64,000 nt of DNA, taken from Candidatus Binatia bacterium. GTDB lineage: Bacteria; Desulfobacterota; Binatia; UBA9968; JAJDTQ01. The DNA lies in NCBI GenBank assembly GCA_022824205.1, contig JAJEAI010000198.1, positions 1 to 64,000 of the forward strand. The letters run 5' to 3'. Below are positions 8,329 to 16,742 of this stretch, in pieces. The notes beneath the pieces were generated by a model. That model saw nothing but the letters and a program-made list of their open reading frames with translations. It made no database searches and had not been told where the DNA came from. Both the position numbers and the translations under genes were made by a program. How positions within the stretch are numbered: position 1 is the stretch's first letter; each line of letters starts with the position of its first letter.

Positions 8329-8345
8329 CTAACGCTGGTGCATCT
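8316..8345. repeat. exact 15-bp tandem duplication over a start codon
   Basis: AACGCTGGTGCATCT occurs twice head to tail (8316-8330 and 8331-8345). On the minus strand this gives ATG-CAC-CAG-CGT-TAG followed immediately by ATG-CAC-CAG-CGT, so the permease start is preceded by a four-codon upstream frame ending one codon before it. Confidence 0.9.
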
Positions 8346-8444
8346 GCTTGGACGCGAGGGGCAGGGCAACGCCGTTCGAGGCGCCGCCCCTCCCTCGGGT
8401 GGACTACTATACCGGAAGGGAGACTCCGATCAATCGTGCCCGGG

Positions 8445-8519
8445 CCCTTCGACTCCGCTTCGCTACGCCTGTCCCGAGCTTGTTGAAAGGGCTCAGGGCG
8501 AACGGTTCAGGGCGAACGG
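8445..8519. repeat. intergenic repeat of the CTTCGACTTCGCTACGCTC family
   Basis: The stretch holds CCCTTCGACTCCGCTTCGC and, in opposite sense, GTTGAAAGGGCTCAGGGCG, so it can fold into a long hairpin. Related copies lie at about 18511, 28490, 30355 and 39123. It sits between permease and binding-protein genes of one operon. Confidence 0.7.
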
Positions 8520-8540
8520 GTGGACCGTGCGTTCCGGCCG

Positions 8541-9779
8541 CTAGCGGCTCAGCGCTCTGGCCACCTGGCGGTTCGCCTCCGACAGGGCATCCTTGGCTTT
8601 CATCTCCCCGATGAGGGCGAGCTGCAGGTAGTCGCCCAGCACGGCCTCCACCTTGCTCCACTGGGTGATGCGGGGGCGCGGCCGCGCCTGTTGCAGGGCC
8701 TTCAACTGCGCCGGATACCAGCGGTACTTGGCGACCACGTCGGCGTCGGCGTAGATGCTCGCGCGCGTGGGCGGGGTGCCGAACTCCAGGGCCAGGGCCT
8801 TCTGGTTGGCCGCGGAGGTCACGAAGTCGATGAACGCGCGGCCCCGCTTGGGATTCTTGGCGTCGGCGGGAACCGCCAGCAGCCAGGTGCCGAGCATGGG
8901 GCTCGACTGCTCCGTCTCGCCCGGGGCGGCCATGATCTCGATCTTGCCCGGCACGCGCGACTTCTTGGGGTCGTCCAGGGACGGAGCCCACGAAGGCCAC
9001 AGCTCGATGGACATGGCCGTGGTCCCCTGCATCAGGGCGTCGCGCACCTCCGAGGAGTTGTAGGTCTCCACGCCCTTGGGGGCCGATTTCTTCAGCTCGA
9101 GAAACAGGTTCAGGGCCTTGAGCGCCGCGTCGGAGTCCAGCGCCGCCTTGCCGTCCTTGTCCACGACCCGGCCGCCGTGTCCCCAGAGGATCGGCAGGAA
9201 GCCGGTGACGATGGGGTTGGCCTTCTTGCCGCGGAACACCACGCCGGAGACGCCCTTCTCGCCGGCGCTCACGGCCTTGGCCGCCTTGAGCACGTCGCTC
9301 CACGACTTGGGAGCGCCGCCGAGGTGCTTCTTCATGAGGTCCGAGCGATAGGCGAAGAGCTCGACGTTGCCGACGAAGGGCACGGCGTGGAGCGGTCCGC
9401 TCCCGACGGGATAGCGCGAGACCGCGACCGCCGATCCGACGAAATCCTCGTCGATGCCGCCGCCCAGCTTGTCGAGGTCCGCAAGCCAGCCGCGCGACAT
9501 GAACTCCACGGCCCAGGTGTCATCGAGCATGATGACGTCGTAGGCACCGGCCTTTTCGCGCATGGAGATGGTTACTTTTTCCAGCAGGCCGCCGTAGCCG
9601 AGTTCCAGGCGGTCGACTTCGAGAGAGGGATTGGCCGCCTTGTAGGCCGCGACCATCTTCGACAAGGCCGAGGCGTACCCTCCGTCGCGTCCGGCGATCA
9701 CCAGCTTCTCGGCCATGGCGGCCGAGGCCGTCAAGAGGGCGGCGGCGAACACGAAGGCCAAAATCCTTGAGAGCTTCAT
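8541..9779 (-). CDS. extracellular sugar-type ABC substrate-binding protein
   Basis: A 412-residue family-1 solute-binding protein. The signal peptide is clear (MKLSRILAFVFAAALLTA followed by AMA/E cleavage near residue 23), with no lipobox, so a soluble periplasmic protein is expected. Fold-typical segments are GYASALSKMVAAYKAANPSL, VIMLDDTWAVEFMSRGWLAD and MSIELWPSWAPSLDD. It is the first gene of the minus-strand importer operon and is divergent from a LacI regulator; an operator-like palindrome lies 66-79 bases before its start. The ligand cannot be read from sequence. Confidence 0.87.
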   Translation of the reverse strand: MKLSRILAFVFAAALLTASAAMAEKLVIAGRDGGYASALSKMVAAYKAANPSLEVDRLELGYGGLLEKVTISMREKAGAYDVIMLDDTWAVEFMSRGWLADLDKLGGGIDEDFVGSAVAVSRYPVGSGPLHAVPFVGNVELFAYRSDLMKKHLGGAPKSWSDVLKAAKAVSAGEKGVSGVVFRGKKANPIVTGFLPILWGHGGRVVDKDGKAALDSDAALKALNLFLELKKSAPKGVETYNSSEVRDALMQGTTAMSIELWPSWAPSLDDPKKSRVPGKIEIMAAPGETEQSSPMLGTWLLAVPADAKNPKRGRAFIDFVTSAANQKALALEFGTPPTRASIYADADVVAKYRWYPAQLKALQQARPRPRITQWSKVEAVLGDYLQLALIGEMKAKDALSEANRQVARALSR

Positions 9780-9844
9780 GACGTAGTCCTCCTTTTCGGG
9801 TTTCCGGCCGGTTCGCTCTGGCTTGGGAACCGGACGGCTGCACG

Positions 9845-9858
9845 CTAAAACGTTTTCA
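9845..9858. promoter_or_regulatory. LacI-family operator 1, at the binding-protein promoter
   Basis: CTAAAACGTTTTCA is a palindrome around a central CG and matches the LacI/GalR consensus except for its first two bases. It falls between a minus-strand TTGACA (9871-9866) and a weak TAGCGT -10 (9847-9842), an ideal place for repression of the importer operon. Confidence 0.65.
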
Positions 9859-9912
9859 GCATTATTGTCAACATGCCTGGATTACAAGAGTGTGAAGACA
9901 ATATAAAGGGCT

Positions 9913-9926
9913 TGAAACCGTTTGCA
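9913..9926. promoter_or_regulatory. LacI-family operator 2, in the regulator leader
   Basis: TGAAACCGTTTGCA matches the LacI/GalR consensus TGNAANCGNTTNCA at every fixed position. It lies just downstream of a TATAAA box (9902-9907) and 22 bases before the regulator start, so autorepression is likely. Confidence 0.7.
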
Positions 9927-9947
9927 GGCATGCCCTATACCCAGGGG

Positions 9948-10997
9948 ATGATGAAACGGGTCACGATCAAGGACGTGGCCGTCCTGGCGGGGGTTTCGCC
10001 CGCCACGGTCAGCCGGGTGGTGTCGGGCGACGGCCAGGCATCGCCGGAGGCCGCGGCCAGGGTGCGCGCCGCCACGGACAAGCTCGGCTACAGGCCGAGC
10101 GTCATGGCGAGGAGTCTCACCCAGTCGAGCACGCAACTGATCGCGCTGGTGATGGGTTCGCTGCGGAACCCCTTCGACGCCGCCCTGGTGGAGGCGTTGT
10201 CGGCCGGGTTTTTCAAGAAGGGCAAGCGCCTGCTGATCGTCCCTGCCGGTCACGGCGACAGCGATCCTGGAGCCATGATCGCGCTCGACTACCAGACGGA
10301 TGGCGTGGTGGTGGCGGCGGGGCACATTTCGCGGTCGGCCAGCGAAAGGCTCGCGCGGTTGGGCATCCCGGTCATCCTCTTCGGTCGTATGTTGGAGGCT
10401 CCGGGTGTCGACTGCATCGTCGCCGACAATATCGAAGGGGCGCGCAGAGCCGCCAGGGTCTTCTTCCGTTCCGGCGCCAAGCGCGTCGTCGTGGTGCGGC
10501 GCGAGAGAGACACGTTTTCGGACGATGAGCGCGTGGAGGGGTTGCGTTCCGCCCTGCAGGGAAGGGCTGACGTCAGGACCGTGAAGACGTCGCTGGGAAA
10601 CTGCTTCGCCAATGCCCTCATGCTGTTGTCGGGTCCGGAGCGGCCGGAGGCGATCTTCTGCGTCAATGACATCCTGGCCGTCGGTGTACTTGAGGCTGCC
10701 GCTTCGGTGGGGTTGCGTGTTCCGGACGACCTTTCCGTCATCGGTTTCGACGACATACCGGCGGCCTCGTCGCCTTCCTACAACCTCACGACGCTACGGC
10801 TGCCGGTGGACGAAGTCGCCGGCTGGATCGTGCAACGTCTGCTGCGACGGCTGGACATTCCGGCGCTCCCCGTGGAGATGCACAGGGTTCCGACTCCCTT
10901 GATAGTCCGGGGTTCGACGCGTAGAGTCGTGTCCGCGACGGCTCCGGTCCATGACCATGTCACGGCAGGAGGCGCACCCGGCCAGGTTGGCAAGTGA
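9948..10997 (+). CDS. LacI/GalR-family transcriptional regulator
   Basis: A 349-residue repressor. The N-terminal helix-turn-helix is VTIKDVAVLAGVSPATVSRV with the hinge GYRPSVMARSLTQ, followed by a periplasmic-binding-protein-like sensor domain (ending with VIGFDDIPAASSPSYNLTTL). Two ATG codons are adjacent (9948 and 9951) behind CAGGGG; frames further upstream would run through the operator. It is divergent from the importer operon and is followed after 25 bases by the importer ATPase, so it should repress both sides. The effector is presumably the imported sugar or its phosphate. Confidence 0.9.
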   Translation: MMKRVTIKDVAVLAGVSPATVSRVVSGDGQASPEAAARVRAATDKLGYRPSVMARSLTQSSTQLIALVMGSLRNPFDAALVEALSAGFFKKGKRLLIVPAGHGDSDPGAMIALDYQTDGVVVAAGHISRSASERLARLGIPVILFGRMLEAPGVDCIVADNIEGARRAARVFFRSGAKRVVVVRRERDTFSDDERVEGLRSALQGRADVRTVKTSLGNCFANALMLLSGPERPEAIFCVNDILAVGVLEAAASVGLRVPDDLSVIGFDDIPAASSPSYNLTTLRLPVDEVAGWIVQRLLRRLDIPALPVEMHRVPTPLIVRGSTRRVVSATAPVHDHVTAGGAPGQVGK

Positions 10998-11022
10998 GCC
11001 TCGCGGGCGGCGACGGAGCGGG

Positions 11023-12075
11023 ATGCCGGACATCGAACTCAAGAATCTGACCAAGTCCTTCGGGTCGACTCAGGTCATACGGGACGTCTCGCTCAGGATC
11101 GACGCCGGCGAGTTCGCGGTCCTGGTGGGGCCGTCCGGATCGGGGAAATCGACCCTTTTGCGGATGATCGCCGGGCTCGAGGAGATCACCGAGGGCACGT
11201 GCAGCATCGACGCCCAGGTGGTCAACCATCTCCCCCCCAAGAAGCGTGGCGTCGCCATGGTGTTCCAGAACTACGCCCTCTATCCCCATATGACGGTGTT
11301 CGACAACCTGGCGTTCGCTCTGAGGGTCCAGGGCCTCGGGCGCGCCGAGATAGCGGAGCGCGTCCGGAAGGTGGCTGGCATCGTCGAGATGGAAGACTAC
11401 CTCCACCGCAAGCCCGCGCAGCTATCGGGCGGACAGCGCCAGCGCGTGGCCATGGCCCGGGCCATGGTGCGCAACACCGGCCTGTTCCTGCTGGACGAGC
11501 CGCTCTCCAACCTGGACGCCAAGCTCCGGACCCAGATGCGCGTGGAGATACGCAAGCTGCACGACCGCCTGGGCGCCACCTCCGTCTACGTGACCCACGA
11601 CCAGACCGAGGCCATGACCCTCGCCGACAAGATCGTGGTCCTGAACGACGGACGGATCGAGCAGGTGGGCACGCCGGACGAACTCTACGAGAACCCGAAG
11701 ACACTCTTCGTCGCCGGCTTCCTGGGTTCGCCGCCGATGAACTTTCTGCCCGGCGCGATGGTCGGAGTCGACGGTGACGTGACGGTCGGCGTCCGGCCCG
11801 AGAAGCTGCGCCTCGAGCCGCGTGGCGGCGACGAACTGCGCATCGAGGCCAGGCTGGAACTGATCGAGTACCTGGGCTCCAGCGCGCTCTTCCATTGCAG
11901 CGCCGCGGGCGTCAACCTCGTCGTGGAGACTCAGGGCGACGGCAAGCCGCGAACGAAACCCGGAAGCGCCATTGATCTCTTCACCGACACCGGCAGCCTG
12001 CACCGTTATCCGGCCAAGGCTGCGGGCGGCTGGCCTGCCGTTGGAACGGAAGTGCGGCGGGGGGCTGGATCATGA
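11023..12075 (+). CDS. ABC importer ATPase, MalK/UgpC type
   Basis: A 350-residue ATPase with Walker A GPSGSGKST (about residues 36-44), Q-loop VFQNYALYPHMT, signature LSGGQRQRVAMARA, Walker B LFLLDEPLSNLDAKLR and H-loop YVTHDQTEAM. A C-terminal TOBE/regulatory extension (GVRPEKLRLEPRG onwards) marks the CUT1 group. ATG 11023 is behind GGAGCGGG. It sits in the regulator's transcription unit, apart from the permeases, and overlaps the following phosphatase gene by 4 nt. Confidence 0.9.
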   Translation: MPDIELKNLTKSFGSTQVIRDVSLRIDAGEFAVLVGPSGSGKSTLLRMIAGLEEITEGTCSIDAQVVNHLPPKKRGVAMVFQNYALYPHMTVFDNLAFALRVQGLGRAEIAERVRKVAGIVEMEDYLHRKPAQLSGGQRQRVAMARAMVRNTGLFLLDEPLSNLDAKLRTQMRVEIRKLHDRLGATSVYVTHDQTEAMTLADKIVVLNDGRIEQVGTPDELYENPKTLFVAGFLGSPPMNFLPGAMVGVDGDVTVGVRPEKLRLEPRGGDELRIEARLELIEYLGSSALFHCSAAGVNLVVETQGDGKPRTKPGSAIDLFTDTGSLHRYPAKAAGGWPAVGTEVRRGAGS

Positions 12076-12860
12076 CCATGCCAGCCCCGCTGACCGCTCG
12101 CTTCGAGCTTGCCCAGACGGTCGTCCGTGAAGTCGGCTCGCTGGCGCGGTCGTTGCGACAGTCTTCCTTGGTGGTCTCCGAAAAAGGCAGGCAGGATTGG
12201 GTGACCAACGCGGATCTCGCCGTGGAAGCGCGGCTCGTGGAGGCCATCCGTGGAGCGTTTCCGGGTGACGCAATCCTCGCCGAGGAAACACAGCGCGCGG
12301 CGGGGGAGGGGGAGCACCTCTGGATCGTCGATCCCATCGACGGAACGACGAACTTCGCCGAAGGCCTGGACCTGTGGGCGATCTCGGTCGGTTTCGCCAG
12401 GAAGGGCCGGATCGAGTTCGGCGTGATCTACGCGCCGGACCGGGATGAGATGTACGTCGCGGCGCGGGGCAAGGGTGCCAGCCTCAACGGTGTGCAGATG
12501 AAGGCGGGCGACGCGTCGAGGCGCCACAACCTGGTTCTTCTGGGTCGTTCCAACCGGACCGATCATGCAGCGTACCTGAATCTCGTAGACCGGATCGTGA
12601 AGTCCGATCACGACTACCGGCGGCTCGGCTCTGCGGCGTTGAGCCTCGCGCTGGTGGCACGGGGTGTGGCCGGCGGCTACTACGAAGCCCACCTCAATAG
12701 CTGGGACTGTGCCGCGGGACTGGTGATATGCGATGAGGCCGGCTGCCGGTCGGGGCTCTCCGATATCGACCTGATCCTCGGAGGCCCGGTCCTCGTCGCG
12801 CACGCCGGTTTTCTCGGCGATGCCCTCGCTCTCGTCAATCCGAAGGCTGACAACTCCTAG
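12072..12860 (+). CDS. inositol-monophosphatase-family phosphatase
   Basis: A 262-residue Mg2+-dependent sugar/inositol phosphatase. The metal site motifs are intact: a Glu pair in AILAEETQ (about residues 72-79), WIVDPIDGTTNFAEG (about 85-99) and NSWDCAAGLVICDEAG (about 210-225). It overlaps the importer ATPase stop by 4 nt, so it is made with the transporter and may dephosphorylate an imported or derived sugar or inositol phosphate. CysQ or histidinol-phosphatase activities are alternatives within the family. Confidence 0.87.
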   Translation: MTMPAPLTARFELAQTVVREVGSLARSLRQSSLVVSEKGRQDWVTNADLAVEARLVEAIRGAFPGDAILAEETQRAAGEGEHLWIVDPIDGTTNFAEGLDLWAISVGFARKGRIEFGVIYAPDRDEMYVAARGKGASLNGVQMKAGDASRRHNLVLLGRSNRTDHAAYLNLVDRIVKSDHDYRRLGSAALSLALVARGVAGGYYEAHLNSWDCAAGLVICDEAGCRSGLSDIDLILGGPVLVAHAGFLGDALALVNPKADNS

Positions 12861-12928
12861 TGTCGGCTGACGACGGCGCGCCGGTGCGTTCGACAAGCCT
12901 TGTCCAGCGAGTTCGATAGGGCAATATA

Positions 12929-13196
12929 CCTCAATGTTGCAAAAAGGAAGGGCGATCCGAAGCATGCCCTACGAATCGTCATTCCCGCGAATGCGGGAAT
13001 CCAGGGGCGGCGGTGGGGCGCTACTGCGGCGTTTCCCCGCTCCACCACCCATGGATTCCCGATTTCGCGGGAATGACGATTCAGGGGGTTGTCGCCTCTC
13101 TTGAATCGTGTTGACACAGCCTGTTTCGCGGGAATGACGATTCGTAGGGCGTGCCTCGGATTGCTCTTCACAAACCTTTTTTGCAACATTGAGGAT
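12929..13196. mobile_element. non-autonomous inverted-repeat element (MITE-like)
   Basis: The ends are long imperfect inverted repeats of about 62-68 bp that start CCTCAATGTTGCAAAAA and share GCCCTACGAATCGTCATTCC next to the centre. The core holds further short hairpins built on TCATTCCCGCG, plus the module TTGACACAGCCTGTTTCGCG. The flanks both show ATA, a possible 3-bp target duplication. No protein is encoded. A related element lies at 58086-58436. Confidence 0.72.
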
Positions 13197-13200
13197 AGCT

Positions 13201-13449
13201 ATGAAAGTCGTACAGTTGACGATGGATGCCGATCTGGTGGAGAGAGTGGACAGCCGGGCAAAGCGCCTCGGTACTACGCGGTTCGGGTTTACACGTGCAG
13301 CCCTGAGGGTTGCCTTGGAGCGCTATGACCAGGCAGAACTGGAGGATCTCCATAGAGCCGGGTATCGGGCGAACCCACCGCTGAAACAGGAGTTCGGCAT
13401 ACAGGAAGAGGACCACGCTTGGGGCGACGATCCGTGGAAGAATGAGTGA
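13201..13449 (+). CDS. ribbon-helix-helix antitoxin-like protein
   Basis: An 82-residue protein that begins with a ribbon-helix-helix pattern (VVQLTMDADLVERVDSRAKRL, then TTRFGFTRAALRVALERYD), as in CopG/MazE-type antitoxins. A C-terminal acidic tail (EEDHAWGDDPWKN) resembles toxin-wrapping tails. It starts five bases after the inverted-repeat element, which may supply its promoter. The stop overlaps the ATG of a truncated mazF-like gene (TGATG). Confidence 0.8.
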   Translation: MKVVQLTMDADLVERVDSRAKRLGTTRFGFTRAALRVALERYDQAELEDLHRAGYRANPPLKQEFGIQEEDHAWGDDPWKNE

Positions 13450-13601
13450 TGCGTCGAGGCGAGATCCGCTGGTACCGCTTCGCTCGCCCGGACAAGCGCC
13501 GGTCCGTGCTCGTTCTTACGCGCGACTCGATCATTTCGAGCTTAAGCGAGGTCACGGTCGCTCCTGTCACCACCACCGTTCGCGGCATCCCCCTCGACTG
13601 A
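13449..13601 (+). pseudogene. MazF/PemK-family toxin, 3'-truncated
   Basis: The 50-residue product starts MRRGEIRWYRFARPDKRRSV and continues VLVLTRDS ... LSEVTVAPVTTTVRGIP, the typical first half of a MazF/PemK endoribonuclease. It stops at 13601 just where the family normally continues with a further 50-60 residues, and none of the downstream frames restores them. About 90 bases later the convergent MFS gene ends. The antitoxin is intact, so the module has probably lost its toxin activity. Confidence 0.78.
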
Positions 13602-13692
13602 GCCGTTCAGCCTTTCTCACCTGTCCAGGCCCGGCAGCCTGCTCAGCCCCCCTTGCGCGTGAACGCGCCCCGGTCTGCCGCATCAAGCACCC

Positions 13693-15168
13693 TCATGCAT
13701 GCTTGCGCGCTCCCGCGCCCCTGCCCGCCGCCCCGATGAGCGTGAACGCCAGCGCGCTCAGTCCCAGACACGCCGCGGTCATGTAGGCGTAGCCGTATCC
13801 CTCCATGAAGGCATCCAGCAGCCGTGGGTTTTCCGCGAGGTTCAGCGCGGCGAAGTCCTGGGGACCGGACTCGTTGGTGACGGCGGCCAGGCGCATGCCT
13901 ACGAACGCCGTGGCGGTGGCGGTGCCCAAAGAGCGGCCGACGCTGCGGATGATGGAGATCACCGAGGAGGCGATGCCCAGCCGCTCCGGGGGCACGGAGC
14001 TGATGAGGCCGTGGTTGTTGGGGGTCTGGAACAGCCCCAGGCCCACGCCCAGCAAGGCCAGGCGCGGGACGATCTCCGCCGGCGTCGAGTCCTGGCCCAG
14101 GAAGCTCATGGAATACATGGCCACCGCCACCAGGGCGCCGCCGGCGGCGGCCGGAAGGGTGGAGCCGATGCGGTCCGTGAGCCAGCCGGCGGAGGGCGAC
14201 ACCACCATCAGCACGAGCGCGATGGCGGTCATCAGACCGCCAGCCTCCAGGGGGTCCATGCCCAGCACGAGCTGCAGCAGGAACGGCATCATCAGCTCGT
14301 TGGTGCTGAGGGCCACGAAGGTGGACAGGCGCGCGATGTTGCCCGCGGCGAAGGGCAGAATGCGCAGCAGCGCGAGATCGAGGATGGGGTAGGAACAGGT
14401 CGCCTCCCGCCACACGAACAGGCCCAGGAAGACGGCGCTCAAGACGAAGCCCCAGTAGCCCAGTCCGCCCCGGGTGATGCCCAGCAGCAGGAAAGTCAGT
14501 CCGACGGCGAACAGGCCGGCGCCGGCGAAGTCGAAGGGCTCCCGTCGGGCCTTTCTCCCTGCGTCGCGATCGTCCAGCAGGAGGAAGCGGGCCGCGGCAA
14601 AGCCGATGAACGACAGGGCGCTGGAAATGAAGAAGATGTAGCGCCATCCCAGCGTGAAGGTGATGAACCCGCCCACCACGGGCCCCAACGTGAAGCCGAT
14701 GGCGGAGACGAGGCCGCCGGACAGGCCCATCGCTCGGCCCCGGTCGGCGCCGGTGAAGAGGCTGGCGGTGAGGGCGAAGGTGTTGGTCATCATCAGCGCG
14801 GCGCCCACGGCCTGACCCACGCGACAGGTCATCAAGAGGGCAGGGCCGTCGGCCAGACCAGCCAGGGCCGAGGCCGCTCCATAGACCAGGAAACCCGCGG
14901 AGAACGTGAGCTTGCGCCCGAGCAGATCGGAGAGCCGGCCGCAGGGAAGGTAGAGGGCGCCGGTCACCAGCGCGTAGACGAATACGATCCAGCCGGCGAA
15001 AGTGATATCCGCGCGGAACTCGGTTATGATGACCGGCAGGCTTATGGTAAGCATGCCGACATCCGTGGTGGCGATGAAGACGGAGATCATGACCACCCAC
15101 AGGGCCCACCACCGGTGGTTGGGTCCGAAGACGCGGTTGTCGATGAAGTCTCTGAGCCAGGGTGTCAT
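13693..15168 (-). CDS. MFS exporter, DHA2/EmrB type (14 TM)
   Basis: A 491-residue membrane protein with about 14 hydrophobic helices. Motif A is LPCGRLSDLLGRKLTF and motif C lies in GLVSAIGFTLGPVVGGFITF, both typical of drug:H+ antiporters of the DHA2 family. It is monocistronic, divergent from the HpaB-type hydroxylase with about 130 bases between. Substrate unknown; export of an aromatic product or toxic compound is plausible. Confidence 0.86.
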   Translation of the reverse strand: MTPWLRDFIDNRVFGPNHRWWALWVVMISVFIATTDVGMLTISLPVIITEFRADITFAGWIVFVYALVTGALYLPCGRLSDLLGRKLTFSAGFLVYGAASALAGLADGPALLMTCRVGQAVGAALMMTNTFALTASLFTGADRGRAMGLSGGLVSAIGFTLGPVVGGFITFTLGWRYIFFISSALSFIGFAAARFLLLDDRDAGRKARREPFDFAGAGLFAVGLTFLLLGITRGGLGYWGFVLSAVFLGLFVWREATCSYPILDLALLRILPFAAGNIARLSTFVALSTNELMMPFLLQLVLGMDPLEAGGLMTAIALVLMVVSPSAGWLTDRIGSTLPAAAGGALVAVAMYSMSFLGQDSTPAEIVPRLALLGVGLGLFQTPNNHGLISSVPPERLGIASSVISIIRSVGRSLGTATATAFVGMRLAAVTNESGPQDFAALNLAENPRLLDAFMEGYGYAYMTAACLGLSALAFTLIGAAGRGAGARKHA

Positions 15169-15297
15169 GACGGGTGTGCCGGAAACGGGCGCGTGCTCGC
15201 CCCATCCTTCTTAGCGGCTTCTCGCCCCGCACCAAAACGATCGAAGGGATTCGCGCACCCGAGCGGTGGGCGCGGGTTTCGTCGGGAGATCAGGGTT

Positions 15298-16725
15298 ATG
15301 GCCATTCGATCCGGCAGGAACTACATCGAGTCGCTGCGCGACGGCCGCGAGGTGTGGCACGCGGGCAAGCGCATCGAGGACGTGACCATCCATCCCGGCT
15401 TCACCGGCACCATCAAGACCCTGGCGGACCTCTACGACCGGCAGGCGTCGGCCGAAGACGGCGATACCATGAGCGTGGAGCGTGACGGCGAGCGCATCTC
15501 CTACAGCTATCTTCCGCCGGTGGATGCTGACGATCTCCGCGCCAAGCGCGGCAACATCGAGTTGTGGTCGCGGGAGACCTTCGGCCAGATGGGGCGCTAC
15601 CCCGAGTTCTGCGCGGAGTTGGTGGTGGGGATGCTGGATTTCGCCGATACCCTGGCGTCCCACGACCCGCGCTGGGGCGACAACGCCAGGGCCTACTACC
15701 AGCACTGCATCGCCCATGACCTGTGCCTGACCCACGCCCTGACGGACCAGTTCTACGACCACTCGAAGCGCGCAAGCGAGCAGCGGGACCCGGACCTGTT
15801 CCTCCACATCGTCGGCGAGACCTCCGAGGGACCGGTGGTGCGGGGCCTGCGCAACCTGGCCACCCTGGCGCCGCTGTCCGACGAGGCCTTGGTCTATCCC
15901 ATCCGCCCTCGGGGCGCCGACGAACCCGACTACGCCATCGCCTTCGCCATCCCCATGAACGCCCCGGGCCTCAAGATCATCTGCCGGGACCTGTACGCCG
16001 AGCACGCCGACCCGGAGCGCTTTCCGCTCACCGCTCGCTTCGACGAGGTCGACGCCACGCTGGTGTTCGACGACGTGGTGGTGCCGTGGGAGCGGATCTT
16101 CGCCTACCGGGCGCCGGATCTGGTGGGGGTGTTCCACCGGAACATCCAGACATGGGCGCAGTACGCCACCATGGTGCGTCTCATCACGAAGCTTGAGACC
16201 TTCCTCGGCGTGGCGCAGTTGCTCACCGAGTGGTCCGGGCGGCACAAGACCCCCGGCTCGGAGATCGGGCTGGCCACCTTCATCAAGGACCTGGCGATCC
16301 AGCGCGACTGCGTGGAGATGGCGGAGCACCGGGGCTATCGGACCCCGGCGGGTTTCTGGGCGCCGCTCCTGAGCCCCGCGTACCGGGTCCACAGCATCGA
16401 GGCGTCGGACCGCGCCGAGCGCAACATGGAGGACCTGCTCACCAGCTCGCTGGTCCTCACGGGCGGCGGCTCGGACCTGGCCGAGGCCGAGCTGGGGCCG
16501 TTGGTGGAACGCTACTTCCGCGGCCTGGCCCCCACCACCAAGGAGCACCTGCGGCTCCTGGCGGTGGCGGCGGACCTGGTCATGACGCCGTTCGGCAAGC
16601 GCGGACAGCTCTACGAGCGCCTGCAGAGCGGCGAGGTGGACAACATGAAGCGCCGCCTCAACGCCCAGTTCAAGGAGCGCGACGGGGCCGAGCGGATGCT
16701 CGCGTTCATCAACGAGGAGTGGTGA
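15298..16725 (+). CDS. HpaB-family FADH2-dependent aromatic hydroxylase
   Basis: A 475-residue protein of the 4-hydroxyphenylacetate 3-hydroxylase large-subunit family. Recognisable blocks are SLRDGREVWHAGKRIEDVTI at the N terminus, PEFCAELVVGMLDFADTLA, and the FAD-site stretch YAIAFAIPMNAPGLKIICRD before ATLVFDDVVVPWERIFAYR. The enzyme needs a separate flavin reductase, which is not seen nearby. ATG 15298 is chosen because the family homology begins there. It is followed with overlap or very short spacing by a sulfotransferase, suggesting hydroxylation then sulfation of a phenolic compound. Confidence 0.86.
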   Translation: MAIRSGRNYIESLRDGREVWHAGKRIEDVTIHPGFTGTIKTLADLYDRQASAEDGDTMSVERDGERISYSYLPPVDADDLRAKRGNIELWSRETFGQMGRYPEFCAELVVGMLDFADTLASHDPRWGDNARAYYQHCIAHDLCLTHALTDQFYDHSKRASEQRDPDLFLHIVGETSEGPVVRGLRNLATLAPLSDEALVYPIRPRGADEPDYAIAFAIPMNAPGLKIICRDLYAEHADPERFPLTARFDEVDATLVFDDVVVPWERIFAYRAPDLVGVFHRNIQTWAQYATMVRLITKLETFLGVAQLLTEWSGRHKTPGSEIGLATFIKDLAIQRDCVEMAEHRGYRTPAGFWAPLLSPAYRVHSIEASDRAERNMEDLLTSSLVLTGGGSDLAEAELGPLVERYFRGLAPTTKEHLRLLAVAADLVMTPFGKRGQLYERLQSGEVDNMKRRLNAQFKERDGAERMLAFINEEW

Positions 16726-16742
16726 CGCGGCCGGCGGCGGGA

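Noticed and set aside
13699-15297. A plus-strand frame of over 500 codons leading into the HpaB-type hydroxylase
   Set aside because: It is antisense to a clear MFS transporter and is a GC-driven shadow rich in Gly, Arg, Gln and His. The hydroxylase homology begins at 15298.
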